Shown piece by piece: positions 38,641 through 49,746 of a DNA stretch of 64,000 nt. The stretch is taken from positions 478,291-542,290 of the forward strand of contig NW_017803932.1 in NCBI RefSeq assembly GCF_001625305.1, written 5' to 3'. The position numbers and the translations under genes were made by a program. The stretch's first letter is position 1, and each line of letters starts with the position of its first letter. The notes under the pieces are model-generated. The model did not search any database. It had not been told where the DNA came from and worked only from the letters and a program-made list of their open reading frames with translations. The DNA is from Branchiostoma belcheri (taxonomy: Eukaryota; Chordata; Leptocardii; Amphioxiformes; Branchiostomatidae).

Positions 38641-39085
38641 CGAGTTGCACATTCCCAGGATCCTTTGCGCCCAGGGTAGGTCACGTGGGCGTCAGGGTAG
38701 GGAAAGGTCGCGGTAAACCACGTGACTCATCCTCGGCTCTGGTCGGAAGAAGTCGGAAGTGTTCGCGAGCGCTCGGAAATTTCAAAAATGGCTGACACCA
38801 CTGCCGGCGGCGGGAGGTACGTAGTTTTTCACGGCGTTCGTACGGCAAAACGGCATCGAATTTTTGCTCCATGACTATCGGTATGGGATAGGATAGGGTT
38901 GATTCAACACACTACGTGAAAATGTGAATGCTCCCAGCCTACTATCGGCCAGATATCGCTTAGGGCACCTTCTTCCGACCAGAGCCGAGGATGAGTCACG
39001 TGGTTTACCGAGACCTTTCCCTACCCTGACGCCCATGTGACCTACCCTGGGCGCAAAGGATCCTGGGAATGTGCAACTCGTGAAT
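38636..39085. repeat. 117-bp inverted repeat flanking SLX4IP exon 1
   Basis: Arm 1 (38636-38752) and arm 2 (38969-39085) are reverse complements with two mismatches that I can see: CACGTG versus CACATG, and GGTCGCGG versus GGTCTCGG. The spacer of 216 bp contains SLX4IP exon 1 and its donor. Arm 1 is the promoter side and arm 2 lies in the first intron. The arms include an E-box (CCACGTGAC) and the TCGGCTCTGGTCGGAAGAAG segment. Confidence 0.95.
38641..38787. promoter_or_regulatory. Shared MKKS/SLX4IP bidirectional promoter region
   Basis: Only about 260 bp separate the MKKS 5' exon donor from the SLX4IP ATG, so both promoters must overlap here. The region is GC-rich and contains two palindromic CACGTG E-boxes (about 38682-38687 and 38719-38724). 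I saw no TATA box. Most of it forms one arm of a 117-bp inverted repeat. Confidence 0.65.
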
Positions 39086-42000
39086 AAAAGTGAAAAGTGT
39101 TACGACACGTTTGACCCTTTGACCTCAAATGACCTCGAATCTCGTGCCCAGGTCATGACTTATTCTTCTCAGGAATAACTTCCAATTATTAATAACTAGT
39201 AGCATAAAACTAGACAATTATTTGATTTTGAGAGGATTTGTTACAATTTTGCGTCTAAATTTTCATGGACATTAAGAAAATCACAGAAGACGATGAGGAC
39301 GAGAGCCGTTGAGTTAGTGAAGAATGATGGGAAGGGTCAGCGATTGGCGGGAAAAACTGCTGCTCAAAAGTCATCATCGATTTGTTATTGCACATCGGCT
39401 GAATTCTTACATACAACTTATGCTGACGTGTTTATCATATGCATCCTCTCTGCTACAGTAACGTGTATCTTTTGAATTGGACGACAAATGTTTTGACTGA
39501 CGCTAGGCGTATCCTGATCCTGTTTTCGAGAATGTTGCCTGAGGGGAAAGAGGGAGGGCGGCTGACGTCTAGATCCTGATAAATGTTGTGTGTAGACCAT
39601 TTGTTGTTATTCCGGTTTTCAGCATGGAGCGTTCCCTTCACTTCATCAGGGTAGGTTGGAATATCTTGTAGCAGTGTGGTCGAGTTTAATGTGTATCTAA
39701 CTTTTAAAGGCACAATACTTCTGTAAGACTAATGCACTAATACATACCCATCTGAATCTTGCACTACAAAAATAATGATGCGAGCCATATAACGTTAATA
39801 TACATATACAGTTAGCTGTGTTTACAGAAAATTTGGACTAGGCAAAATGCTGTCTGCTGTGGCAGGTAGCAACAGTAACTCATTTGAGTCCAGAGAATTT
39901 CCTAAGTGGAGTCTGCATGGGGGGTAACTTAGTGTAGTAATTTCCACTCATAATATTAAACATGTCAGGATAAATTATACAGAAACTTCCCAAACACATG
40001 TGCGCGTGCATAACCACTTACTGTTTAATTTTCATGTCAAACCTGAAATGCCTGGTATACATCTTCCAGATAGAATGCATTCAGACTTCCATTGCAGAAT
40101 AGCAAAAGCAACTATCAATTTGACATGCATAATCCTTTATTTTATTGTTTTACCTGTTGATCCAGGTGGGAAAATCCCTGTGCCTTAAGATGGAGCTGCG
40201 TGTGTTACCTGTGCAGGAACAGACAACCTGGTTCACTTGTGAACACCAACATGTAACATATATTCCTCCCTTCTGTTTTACCTGTGTTTATATACCTGTT
40301 TATATACTCCTATTTAGTTACACAGTAATGCATGTAGTCCAGTGGTTAGCGACCCATGCAATTACAAGTTTTGAATAGGCATATGACTATATCACTATAT
40401 TACAATGTGTTGACATGTAGGAGGTGGTGACCTTATTGAAGGGAGTTATTGACGCCAAACTTGAGGCTCTGAGAGTCCGAGGGAAGGCACTGGACAAAGT
40501 GACTGCACAGCAGGATCCTGACATCATCACAGGTTAGCAGACTTTCTGATAAAGGCCGTAAAAAAAAAGGAAAAAAAAAGTTACTGTATCCCGACCGACC
40601 CTAGAAAAGACTGTTGACCTTTAAGTAGCCTTTTTTTCTAGAAACCTGCAAGTGACATAATTTTTCAAGCTGGTAGACCTTTTCTTTTAGGCTCGCCGCA
40701 CAATGTGCAAGAGGACTGAGTGAGTAAGTGATAGACCTTTTCAGTGGTCTCTAGTGGTCACTCAAGGGACTGAACAAAATTTGACCACTATATATGGATA
40801 GGTCACTGGTGACCACTATAGAGCAAAGGGTCCATATTTGATCACAACTCACTGTCATAAGCAATAAATGATGCAGGCTTTCAAGTTCCCAATGAGATAC
40901 ATGTATATTTATTCACTGGTATCTGTTACATTTTTAAATTAACGTTTACAGCTTAATAATCTTACTGTTGTTATGTACATTAAAAAAATTGCACTAACAT
41001 TGACACAATGTATACTAGTACGTGCAGTTTTCAATCTTAGGCCACACCAAGTAAATTTTATGGATGACGTCCGCGCGCGCATTGATTTTGGCCTCTTCCT
41101 AGAAAAAAAAACAAGAAATTTTGCTTCCTGTAACTATGACCAAAGTCACGGCAGTGTCGCAAATTGTCAGATCGACGTGAAACCCGTAACGCGAGGTGTC
41201 GGAACAGAACAGAAAATTTTTCACTGTCCACTGTTCCACCTGATTTATTGCTGTTTTGATGATGAATAAAAGACTTCTTGCTTGTTACACTGTGTCACCT
41301 CATTCAATTTGTGTCCTAACATTTGTCGTCTCTTAGTACATTTCTAATCTAGGCATCTTGTTTTTTAGGGCCCTTCTTGTTTTTTTTTCGCCCTCTCGCA
41401 TTAGATTTAGGGTCTCCAAAGGACGTCATCCATAAAATTTACTTGGTGTGGCCTTACGGACTCTCATTCTGTACTCATACTGGCACACAGTAGTTGGTTG
41501 CTTGCCTTCCACCAGGCTTGAAAGGCACACAAGTGGAGAAACATTAAACAGGAACTTCAAACAGATAACATCAAGTCATATACTCTAAATCTTCCAACAG
41601 GCCGACACAACAGTGTTTGTTTATGCATGAACAACAAATTATTTTCCATAATCCCATCACAGTCTTGCAGACTGCTGCTCGCTTCAAATTTTCCATTTGT
41701 AACTTAGCAACTAAGGAAGTCACTGTCATTCCTGAGGAGTGGAGGTACAACTAGAGCTATGATGTTAAAAAGTTACAGTTATTGAGTTAATTAAAAAAAA
41801 CAAAGTTTGTATACAGACAACAAGCTAGAGCTATTTATACCCGGGAATGGCTACATACAATAACATATGATGTACAACCATAAACAGATGAGTCATACTG
41901 AATATTGGAAATATAAATGATACAACAGTTCCTACATTGTGGATTGTGTGATGTTTAGGCTTTGACATTGTTCTTAATCTGAATTAAGCTTACTAAATCA

Positions 42001-45000
42001 TCACCATGTTTTTCCACCTCAGGTGCCACCTTAAGAGTGGCTTACTGCTTTAAGAAGAATGAACTGAGTCACACTTTCCTTGTGGACACCAGTCATCTTG
42101 ACAACACTTCTACTGATATCAGCAGTGATGAAGAGCAGACACCTTCCATTGGTATGTTTATTGTCAAGTGACACCTGTCAGGGTGTCTTTCTTTTCTTAC
42201 AACTGTTAATCTTTGACCTAGATTATCCTTTGGAATATAGCTATGGGATGTACATCTTTATCACAGTTGTACTAGAAATTATACAGTGCAGGGTTAATAA
42301 ATGTGGAGCCTAAAGACATTCTGATAGTAAAGTTGTTTGCAAGTAATCTTTTGCAATCTCATAATATAACCTTTTCTGTAAAATTTAGAAAATGGTTATT
42401 TTGAGCCCATCAATGTCTCCTGTATAATCTGGTGGACTTGAAAACAGACTGATACATTATCTAAAATGTTGTTCAACTTCTACGTTACATGTGTGGTTAG
42501 TTGAGAATGTTCTTTTGTTGTGTGGTTGGTCGAGAATGTTTCATTCTCATTAAAGTAAGTCTGTTCAAGGAGCTTAAACCTCCTTGTGTTTTGGTTTGTG
42601 CGTGAAAATTGTTGACAATTTTCCACTGTGTTCCTTCAGGAGGAAGCTACCGCAGCTTCAAACTGGAGAATGTCCGTCTGGTGGCCTGTGTGTGTCAGTA
42701 CAGCAGTGAGTACCCACAGACACTTCCAAACGAGAAGGTAAGAAATTAACAGTTCCTAGCTTTATCAGTGTTTTTACATGGCTTAGGATGTATGGTGAAG
42801 TAATATGTATAATTGTATCTTCCCACAAAAATTGTGTAAGAAAACATTTAGAAACTTGTAAGAAAGTAGAACTTACATAGTGTTGTCTCAAAATTGTTCT
42901 GCACTACTATATCAGTTATGATGTTTTGTATCTGGGTTTAACTTTACGGTCTAAGGCCACACTGATTTAATATTATGGATGACATCCTCTGAAGACCCCC
43001 AAACTAGTGTGCGCGGGCGAATAAAAAAAAATTCCGGCCAAAAATAAAAATGCTACTAAACCACAGGAATACAAAGATCGTATTGTGAATTTGAGGCAGT
43101 ACATAGGGACGTATACGACAAGCCGGCACATGTTGGCTTTTTGCGGAATGTACTGAGTTCTTGAGTCGTGGAGCTTCGCGTTAGTAGCCTGGGTGCCCAT
43201 CCCTCTAAAGTTACCGCCACCGTATTGTCGCTAACTACCATGGACTACGCAAGCCTAGAGCCAGGCCAGAGCCTTGGNGGACGTGATCTTTTTTTTTTTT
43301 TTTGGTAGNNNNNNNNNNNNNNNNNNNNGTGTCCGGAAATAATATAGTTTCCCCACGTGCCTGACGGTTCTATTGGACCAAATGATTTCCTCTTTGCCTG
43401 CAGTTTTCGGAAACACAAAATACACACATTTCTTCCCAAAATTTGATTCTCAATTTCGAGCATGTTTTTATTTTTGTTACAGACCAGGTGAATTTATTTT
43501 GGCGGTGGGATGTCTATAGACAATACCAAAAGCATATTAGATGCAATATTCAATCTACACCGTATTGGCCTTTTCTCCTCACTCAGGCCACACTGATTTA
43601 ATATTATGGATGACATCCTCTGAAGACCCCCAAACTAGTGCGCGCGGGCGAATAAAAAAAAATTCCGGCCAAAAATAAAAATGCTACTAAACCACAGGAA
43701 TACAAAGATCGTATTGTGAATTTGAGGCAGTACATAGGGACGTATACGACAAGCCGGCACATGTTGGCTTTTTGCGGAATGTACTGAGTTCTTGAGTCGT
43801 GGAGCTTCGCGTTAGTAGCCTGGGTGCCATCCTCTAAAGTTACCGCCACCGTATTGTCGCTAACTACCATGGACTACGCAAGCCTAGAGCCAGGCCAGAG
43901 CCTTGGAGGACGTGATTCTTTTTTTTTTTTTGGAGAACAGGCGAAAATCAATGCGCGCGCGGATGTCATCCATAAAATTAAGGCGGTGTAGCCTAAGCAA
44001 ATGATTTTTCAAGAAGTGATATTTTTCACTGATATCGGTTTGGGACCTCTAGCAGCTTTTTTGGCTATGGCAGATGTTTTGTTGTAGACTTGGTAATTCA
44101 AGATGGGGTTGATGAAAGTACTACTACCATGACATTAGAGACATAAGAGAAATTAAAGGCAATCTGCAATATAGCAAATGAGCATCTTACACTGATGTAT
44201 TGTTTTCCAGTTGGTGCAAGGTTTGAGCCAGATCCCCTGGCCCCAGAGAGAAACAACAGACATCAGTAGCTACTTCAGCCGGGCCCCTGAAAAAACAACA
44301 ACTTCAACAATGCCTGATGGTCCTCAGGTCCCAGTAGCTGAGGAGAAGAATAGGACCAATCTCCGGAAAATGTATGTAGCTGTAGTGTTATATTAGTAGC
44401 ATGAAATGATTTTTTTTCAAATTGTACATCATACATACATTTCAGTATCAGACTGTAACTGCTCTTTTTTTTAAATAGGATGAAACGAGGAAAGCTTCAA
44501 AAGAAAAACTCCAAGAGGAAGAATCATCAGATTCAGAAGGACACTGCATCATCAAGCCACATGTCTGACTCAAAAATACTCGATCAAAATGTTCCTAACA
44601 CAACAAGGAATGGTGTACAAACTCAGACTGAAGACATAACATGTGATCAAGTAGAGATGATGTCAGATTGGTCAGAGGACGCGCCATCTGACATTGTTCC
44701 CGCTGACATAAAAATGATAGTTAGAGAAGGAACATCAGAAGAGATTACAAACGCTGTGGCAAGGAGCTGCCAGGAGTCAAACACATTTCCTGACAGCCAA
44801 AAGTCTCAAGTAGGAGATATGTTATCAGGAGAGCTCCCAAAGAAAAAGAGGGGAAGGCCAAAGAAGAACAAGGCTGCTGCCCCTTCTGTCAGTAAAGATG
44901 GGGATGTTAAGATGCATAAGATGAGAACCAACGGTAGCAACTCGGTAGCTAGAGTAACAGAGGATGGGCACAAAGTTGAAGCTAAGGGGGTCGACACAAT

Positions 45001-48000
45001 GGTGCAACATCAAGATAGTATTGGTACCACCAATAGTATGACAAGCAGGGGATTTGGCATGTTGGAAATCCAGAATACCGAAGACCACAAAAATGTGGTG
45101 GGCAATGATCCGCACGAGTCACAAGTTCAAGACAGAAAAGATATTGAGAAAGAATCAAGCCATTTCAGTGGAGAAGGTCAGCACCAAATGTTTCTAGATA
45201 CCTCACATGATGCAAGGGAAAACAGACATCTTGATCCTGATAGGTCAACAATGATCCCAACCAGCGCAGGCCCATCAAGTTTAGACAGTGACAACAGGCA
45301 AAGCAATGATTTAAGAATTCAGTTTAAAGAATCAACAGAATCCAGTCTTAATGGCTTCAAAACCAGTAAGAGAAGAACTAAAAGAAAGTCGGATTCACCT
45401 CTGATTAAGCAGCCAAGCAAATTTAGTAAGTTGTCCCGGAAAAAGTCCAAAAAAGCTGTCAGGAAAAACTGCTTCAATACATCCCAGTCACGGCAGGACA
45501 CCTATGATGAGAGTTCTTCCCAGGAAAAAGTAGAAGATGAAGACAAGAAGCAGAAAAGTAGCAAGAAGCAAACATGTGGCACAGCTACTCTTCCAACTCC
45601 ATCCTCCACAGCAACTGATGATGACTACGATACTGCAAATGAGGAGAAAATGGACAGTGAGAGTTGTTCTGGTAAGACCAGAACCAAAGTGAACCAAAGA
45701 GTCCATCAAAGATTTTGTTGGCATTAGCAGGAACTCAGGCAAGCGATCATCTAAACATCCATCCTCACAGGAAAAGGAAGCATCCAGGAGGTTGGAGAAA
45801 ATCCACAGAAAGATGAAAAAGATGGAGATATCTGATGATGAGGAGGATGAGCTGCATTCAGATGTAAACAAAGGATTATTTTCACAGCAGGACACAAACT
45901 CTAGTCAAGTGTCTGCAGGTAGTGATGGTGCCATTGCTGTTAAAGATGTGACCCCCAGCAAAAGTCAACAGAAGCCAAGCACACATAACATCTCTCTTTC
46001 AAAACGGAACCTGTCACCTGTCGTTAAGCTGGTAGACATCTCTCAGGCAGAGCAGTTCAGAAGACTCCTCAGTCCAGTTCGTGAGAGAGCTAAGGAGTTA
46101 ACCAGCTCTCAGGGGAGTGAAGTCAGCAAAAAGGCAGTTGTAGAAAGCAGGTCAAAAGACAGCCATCACTCAAAACAACATGGTCCAGCACAAATAATGA
46201 GGAAGCGGTTAGAGTTCAGGAGGCAGAGGTCAAAGGTGTTCGATCTTGACTCAGCAGAAACCCTTGGGGATGAGGACCACAACAGAAGTAGTTTTGAAGG
46301 CAAGACAAGGAAGTCAAGGTCCACTGTGTTTGATCAGGATTTGGACAGTTGTCCCAATGTGTCAGAGGAGTATGCCGTAAGCAGCCAGAACATAGAAGCC
46401 AAAGATGGCGGTGATACAAATTGGACCAGCAAGAATCCTAACACAGAGAGCCACTGTGAAAAGGCTACAGTTAATTCCTTTGAAGAAGATGGGGATGAAA
46501 AAGTAGTAGATTACAACAATGACATTCCATCCCAAACCCTTAGCCCTAGCACTATCAAGAGAGCAGGGACTATGAAAAAAGGTGGAAGAGGCAAGAAGTC
46601 AAAAGTTGTTATTGAACCTAATTCAAAAGACAATAGACCATCAAAGAGAAGCAGTAAAGCAGTATCAAGACCCTCTCAAGAGGTCAGACAAGGTGACAAA
46701 AGACAAGAAATTTCTAAATCAAGGGTTTCAAAGAAGACCAAGGTCAGAGATGATCCAGATAGCGGTTCAGTTATTGTTGATGAGGTAAATACCACAGACA
46801 TACAGAATGGGAACAGTACCGTTGAAGAGGCTATCGATGTACCAGAAGATGACGTGGATGAGATTTGCTTTGTTGATGAGTGGCAAACAGGAGACAAAGC
46901 TGAGATGGAGAACTCCATCAAGAAAATCAGGTATTGAATGTATGTAAAGTTGTTTACAAAAATGCATATTGTTCATCGAGCTGCTGTAGAGAGATTTTTT
47001 CTCAGAGCCATTTTAAGATAATAATAGTTTATAAAAACAATGTACTTCCCTTTACAGGCATGTGAAAGACCTGAATAGTGAGCAGATCAGATACCTGGTT
47101 CAGAAGGAGGATCGCTACCTCAAGGACATCTTCAAGGGCAAGGTCAGTACAAGTTTCATCCTTGAATTTATTTTCAGAACTGTGGATGCAAAAGTCGCAA
47201 AGTAAAGTGTATATTTTTCCAAAATACAACAATAGTTTGAAATAAAAATCCAAGCAAAAATAAAGTTTTCATTGAATTTGTAGTCCTGTGAAATTTTTAT
47301 CTGTTTTTGCTATACCCGGTAATATTGAGAAAGCCCAGATTAATTGTAAATCCTGAACTAGAGTTTCATTGGAATTCTGCTCAGAAACAGTGTATCTAAG
47401 CGTTAGACCATGAATTTATAACTCATGGTTTTGGTCTGACTCTTTTATCTTGCAGTTGTTCTGTAGGAGGCATGAAGATTACAAGAGAGGAGGGATTGCC
47501 AGAGGTATGGTCATGTACTGTTAGCCTTAATTAAGATCAATGTCACTTGTCATCAACTTGATAAGGTAAAAATGTAGTTGTTCAGATGTTCTGGACTCTT
47601 TCCCCTCCATCTCTCACATTCCTGTCCAGCTCCTGGTAGCTACATGTATACCTTCTAGCTCACAGCACACATCCTCTCACAATCAAAATACAAAACTTTA
47701 AATAAAATGATTTGGGCCAAACCAAACCAAACAGCAACATGCCTGCAGATTGCAAGTCATTGTGATCATTGTGAAGCAGAACAGTCCTGATTGAGAACAT
47801 ATTGTCTTTCCCCTCTTTGCAGCTGACCTTGACTTCCAGGTGCGGTTGGGAATGTTCCATGAATCCCAGCATGACGAAGTGTTAGATGTGTTAAATGCCA
47901 GGTACTGTCCAGCAGGCAACAACAAGGTATGATCAACCCTGTTGAGTATCTTGAAATTATGATTGTACCCAAGAAAAAAGCATTACAAGTTTTTCTATTC

Positions 48001-48432
48001 CATTGACTTTGTAATCCATTGATATCAAGATATAGACTGATGTACTTTAAACTGTACTAGTTTGGCATTTCTTGTACTGTAAAGTTTCTACATGAATGTT
48101 GTCTAGGCATTACTGTTTGGAGCCCCAGCACAATATAGCAGATGGATTTATGGAATATTAGAAGTGGGCATGAATAGTTGTTTAAGGCAGACTGGTTCTC
48201 CCCGCTGAATTCACAGACTGTAGATTTTCCAATGTTACACAATGATTTTTCTGTTGTGTTGACCTTTTTCTATCCACAGTACCTTGACTATGTGTTCAAA
48301 GTCCTCCTGCCCGAGGCTCTTATCAAGATCCACATGGACATCACAGGGACCAGCCATGATGAGAGTGAGGACATCATGCAGCAGGCCCTCAGCAGACGCA
48401 GCCTCTGTGCCTCCATGTCCATGTCTGACTAA
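38788..48432 (+). CDS. SLX4IP: SLX4IP homologue with long disordered middle and added C-terminal domain
   Basis: Exons: 38788-38820, 40166-40252, 40421-40532, 42023-42151, 42640-42737, 44211-44371, 44479-45671, 45739-46930, 47058-47142, 47456-47504, 47823-47926 and 48280-48432; phases agree, 1,131 residues. The N-terminal ~200 residues match SLX4IP: MELRVLPVQEQTTWF, EVVTLLKGVIDAKLEALRVR, then VRLVACVCQY and ISSYFSRAPE; human has LHILP...TSWF and EEVCLLLKETIDS. The vertebrate protein (408 residues) binds SLX4-XPF and acts in telomere/recombination control. The middle is Ser/Lys/Asp-rich with an AT-hook-like KKKRGRPKKNK. The last ~140 residues are compact (YLDYVFKVLLPEALIKIHMD). Exon 1 uses donor GTAGTT at 38821 because the neighbouring GTACGT breaks the frame. 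Confidence 0.85.
39086..40165 (+). other. SLX4IP first intron
   Basis: I considered an extra exon here (for example near 39827-39866), but it does not fit the phase. I see no other feature. Confidence 0.5.
41037..41456. mobile_element. Harbinger-like MITE, TTA target duplication
   Basis: The element at 41040-41453 starts GGCCACACCAAGTAAATTTT and ends with the reverse complement, with a TTA on each side. The terminal inverted repeats are at least 32 bp and include ATGGATGACGTCC. It lies in an SLX4IP intron. The interior has no transposase. Confidence 0.85.
42566..42586. repeat. CAAGGAG-TTAAA-CCTCCTTG palindrome
   Basis: A 21-bp near-palindrome in an SLX4IP intron whose arms match the AAGGAGGTTTAAA termini of the small palindrome at 26343-26378. 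Half-copies occur near 14972 and 27784. Confidence 0.45.
42952..43996. mobile_element. Related MITE, internally duplicated, with assembly gap
   Basis: The outer ends are GGCCACACTGATTTAATATT (42955) and the complementary TGTAGCC (43993), bounded by TAA on both sides. A near-identical second copy of the left 300-odd bp begins at 43586 with no TAA before it. The first copy loses its right end at the N run 43309-43328. This suggests a nested insertion, a tandem duplication, or two haplotypes joined in assembly. The copies differ by small indels, for example near 43195 and 43826. Confidence 0.75.
43309..43328. other. Short assembly gap
   Basis: Twenty N, plus a single n at 43278, inside the duplicated MITE region. 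Confidence 0.98.
45672..45738 (+). other. 67-nt putative intron (or frameshift site) in SLX4IP
   Basis: The long coding block changes frame here. A consensus donor (TCTG before GTAAGA) and an acceptor (AACTCAG before GCAAG) define a 67-nt intron that restores the frame exactly. Alternatively, an imperfect 10-bp tandem duplication (GAACCAAAGT GAACCAAAGA, 45681-45700) would cause the shift; removing one copy also restores an uninterrupted Ser/Lys-rich frame. Confidence 0.55.
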
Positions 48433-49268
48433 CCTTCAGCCAGATACCAAGTATAGTAAGGTAGCCTTTTGGCACCAACGAAAGTTGTATTGGTTACAGG
48501 GTTAGGTAGCCAGTAGAAGGCTGCTAGTACAGCATCAACTCCATCCCACTTCACCATTAAGGCTCTACTTAAGATTTTACTTAAATGTAAAGTAAATTAA
48601 GTTTTCACTGCATCAGCAGTCTTATATTTTCTTAGAAGCACAGATAGTGTAGGAAATGATTACCTCTAAAACTTGATTACCTCTACTGCTATTTAAATTT
48701 TATTATCCCTTATAGGAAATTTCTTGTGTGCAATGAGTTAGATTGATTTCAACAGGTTTTATTTTGTAGTGTATAGTTTCATTATTATGTGAAAAGGGTT
48801 TCATATATCTATGTTGAGGATCTTGTTAATATTGTTTCATGGCAACAGAATCACATGGTAAGCTTTTAATATAGTTGGACTGTTCTGCCAGCATGAATAC
48901 TTGGCCTCTTGCTATTAAGTATTAACATTAACAAACCACAGCAGGAGATACTACATTTTGTTCAGAATAGGAAATGTTTATTAAGTCATGTTAACAGCCC
49001 TTGTTGAACGTTATGTTGAACACCTTTGACATGCATGCAAGATGCATATAGACATTATTACAGACTCTTTCCTACTTACTTAGTATACTGTTCTTATTAT
49101 GCTATTTCTTTCAAAGTCACGACAGAATTGAATTATACTATTATTGTCATATCTTCATATGAAATTATTTTATCCATAAGTTATTTGACAGTACTATCTT
49201 GGTGGCTATAGCAATGCTACTCTATATTGTTTGCTTATAAATATTCACATAAACATTTGTTGTTCATT

Positions 49269-49274
49269 AATAAA
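49269..49274 (+). terminator. SLX4IP poly(A) signal candidate
   Basis: Plus-strand AATAAA about 840 nt past the SLX4IP stop; a further AATAAA is at 49476-49481. Confidence 0.4.
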
Positions 49275-49563
49275 GCTGGCATTATATTATATATAATGTT
49301 ACTATCCATAGGTTTATTAACACCTTGTCATTCATTTAGTGTAATAATGCACAATCATGAAGAGAATGTGAAGCACATTTTAAGATCAATTATCTTAATT
49401 AAAATTACTACATTGTGCTTCGACCAAACACCTCTGTTTTCTTGTTAGCCCTTTTAAGTTAGCCCTTATGGTGATAATAAAAGCTTATCTAGTCACTGAC
49501 ACATGCATTGTGTGCTTGTATATTTGCTTGTATATATGCTTGTATATTCAGGTGTTTGAGACA

Positions 49564-49569
49564 TTTATT
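49564..49569 (-). terminator. Polycystin gene poly(A) signal
   Basis: Minus-strand AATAAA 86 nt past the stop codon. Confidence 0.45.
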
Positions 49570-49654
49570 ATATTATTTTATTATATTGCTGTTGAGATGA
49601 AACTAGATGGTAAAACAAAACTTGGTTTCCTTGTTATCCAGTCGTTTATGCAAA

Positions 49655-49746
49655 CTATATGGAGCCAGCCCTCTCCAGCACCAGGTCCAGTTTTTCCTCC
49701 AGCTCTTTCAGTTGTGCATCTATGTCGTCTGTGTGCGTCAGGTCAT
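49655..49746 (-). CDS. Last polycystin exon, short coiled coil
   Basis: Encodes DIDAQLKELEEKLDLVLERA and GSI before a TAG, entered at phase 1 from exon 50108-50286. The heptad pattern of Leu/Ile fits the C-terminal coiled coil used by polycystin-1 proteins to bind PKD2 proteins. The tail after S6 is short (about 80 residues). Confidence 0.85.

Larger units (their letters stand above)
48433..49654. other. Convergent 3' ends of SLX4IP and polycystin gene
   Basis: AT-rich non-coding sequence between the SLX4IP stop (48430-48432, plus) and the polycystin stop (49655-49657, minus). Plus-strand AATAAA signals lie at 49269-49274 and 49476-49481, and a minus-strand AATAAA at 49564-49569, so the two 3' UTRs end close together or overlap slightly. 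Confidence 0.55.

Noticed and set aside
39827..39866. Possible extra SLX4IP exon (acceptor TTTACAG, donor GTAGCA)
   Set aside because: Its phase would put the next exon (40166) into a stop-containing frame; direct joining of 38820 to 40166 is in frame and matches SLX4IP.
45319..45895. Minus-strand ORFs opposite SLX4IP exons 7-8
   Set aside because: Antisense shadows of Ser/Lys/Asp-rich coding sequence.
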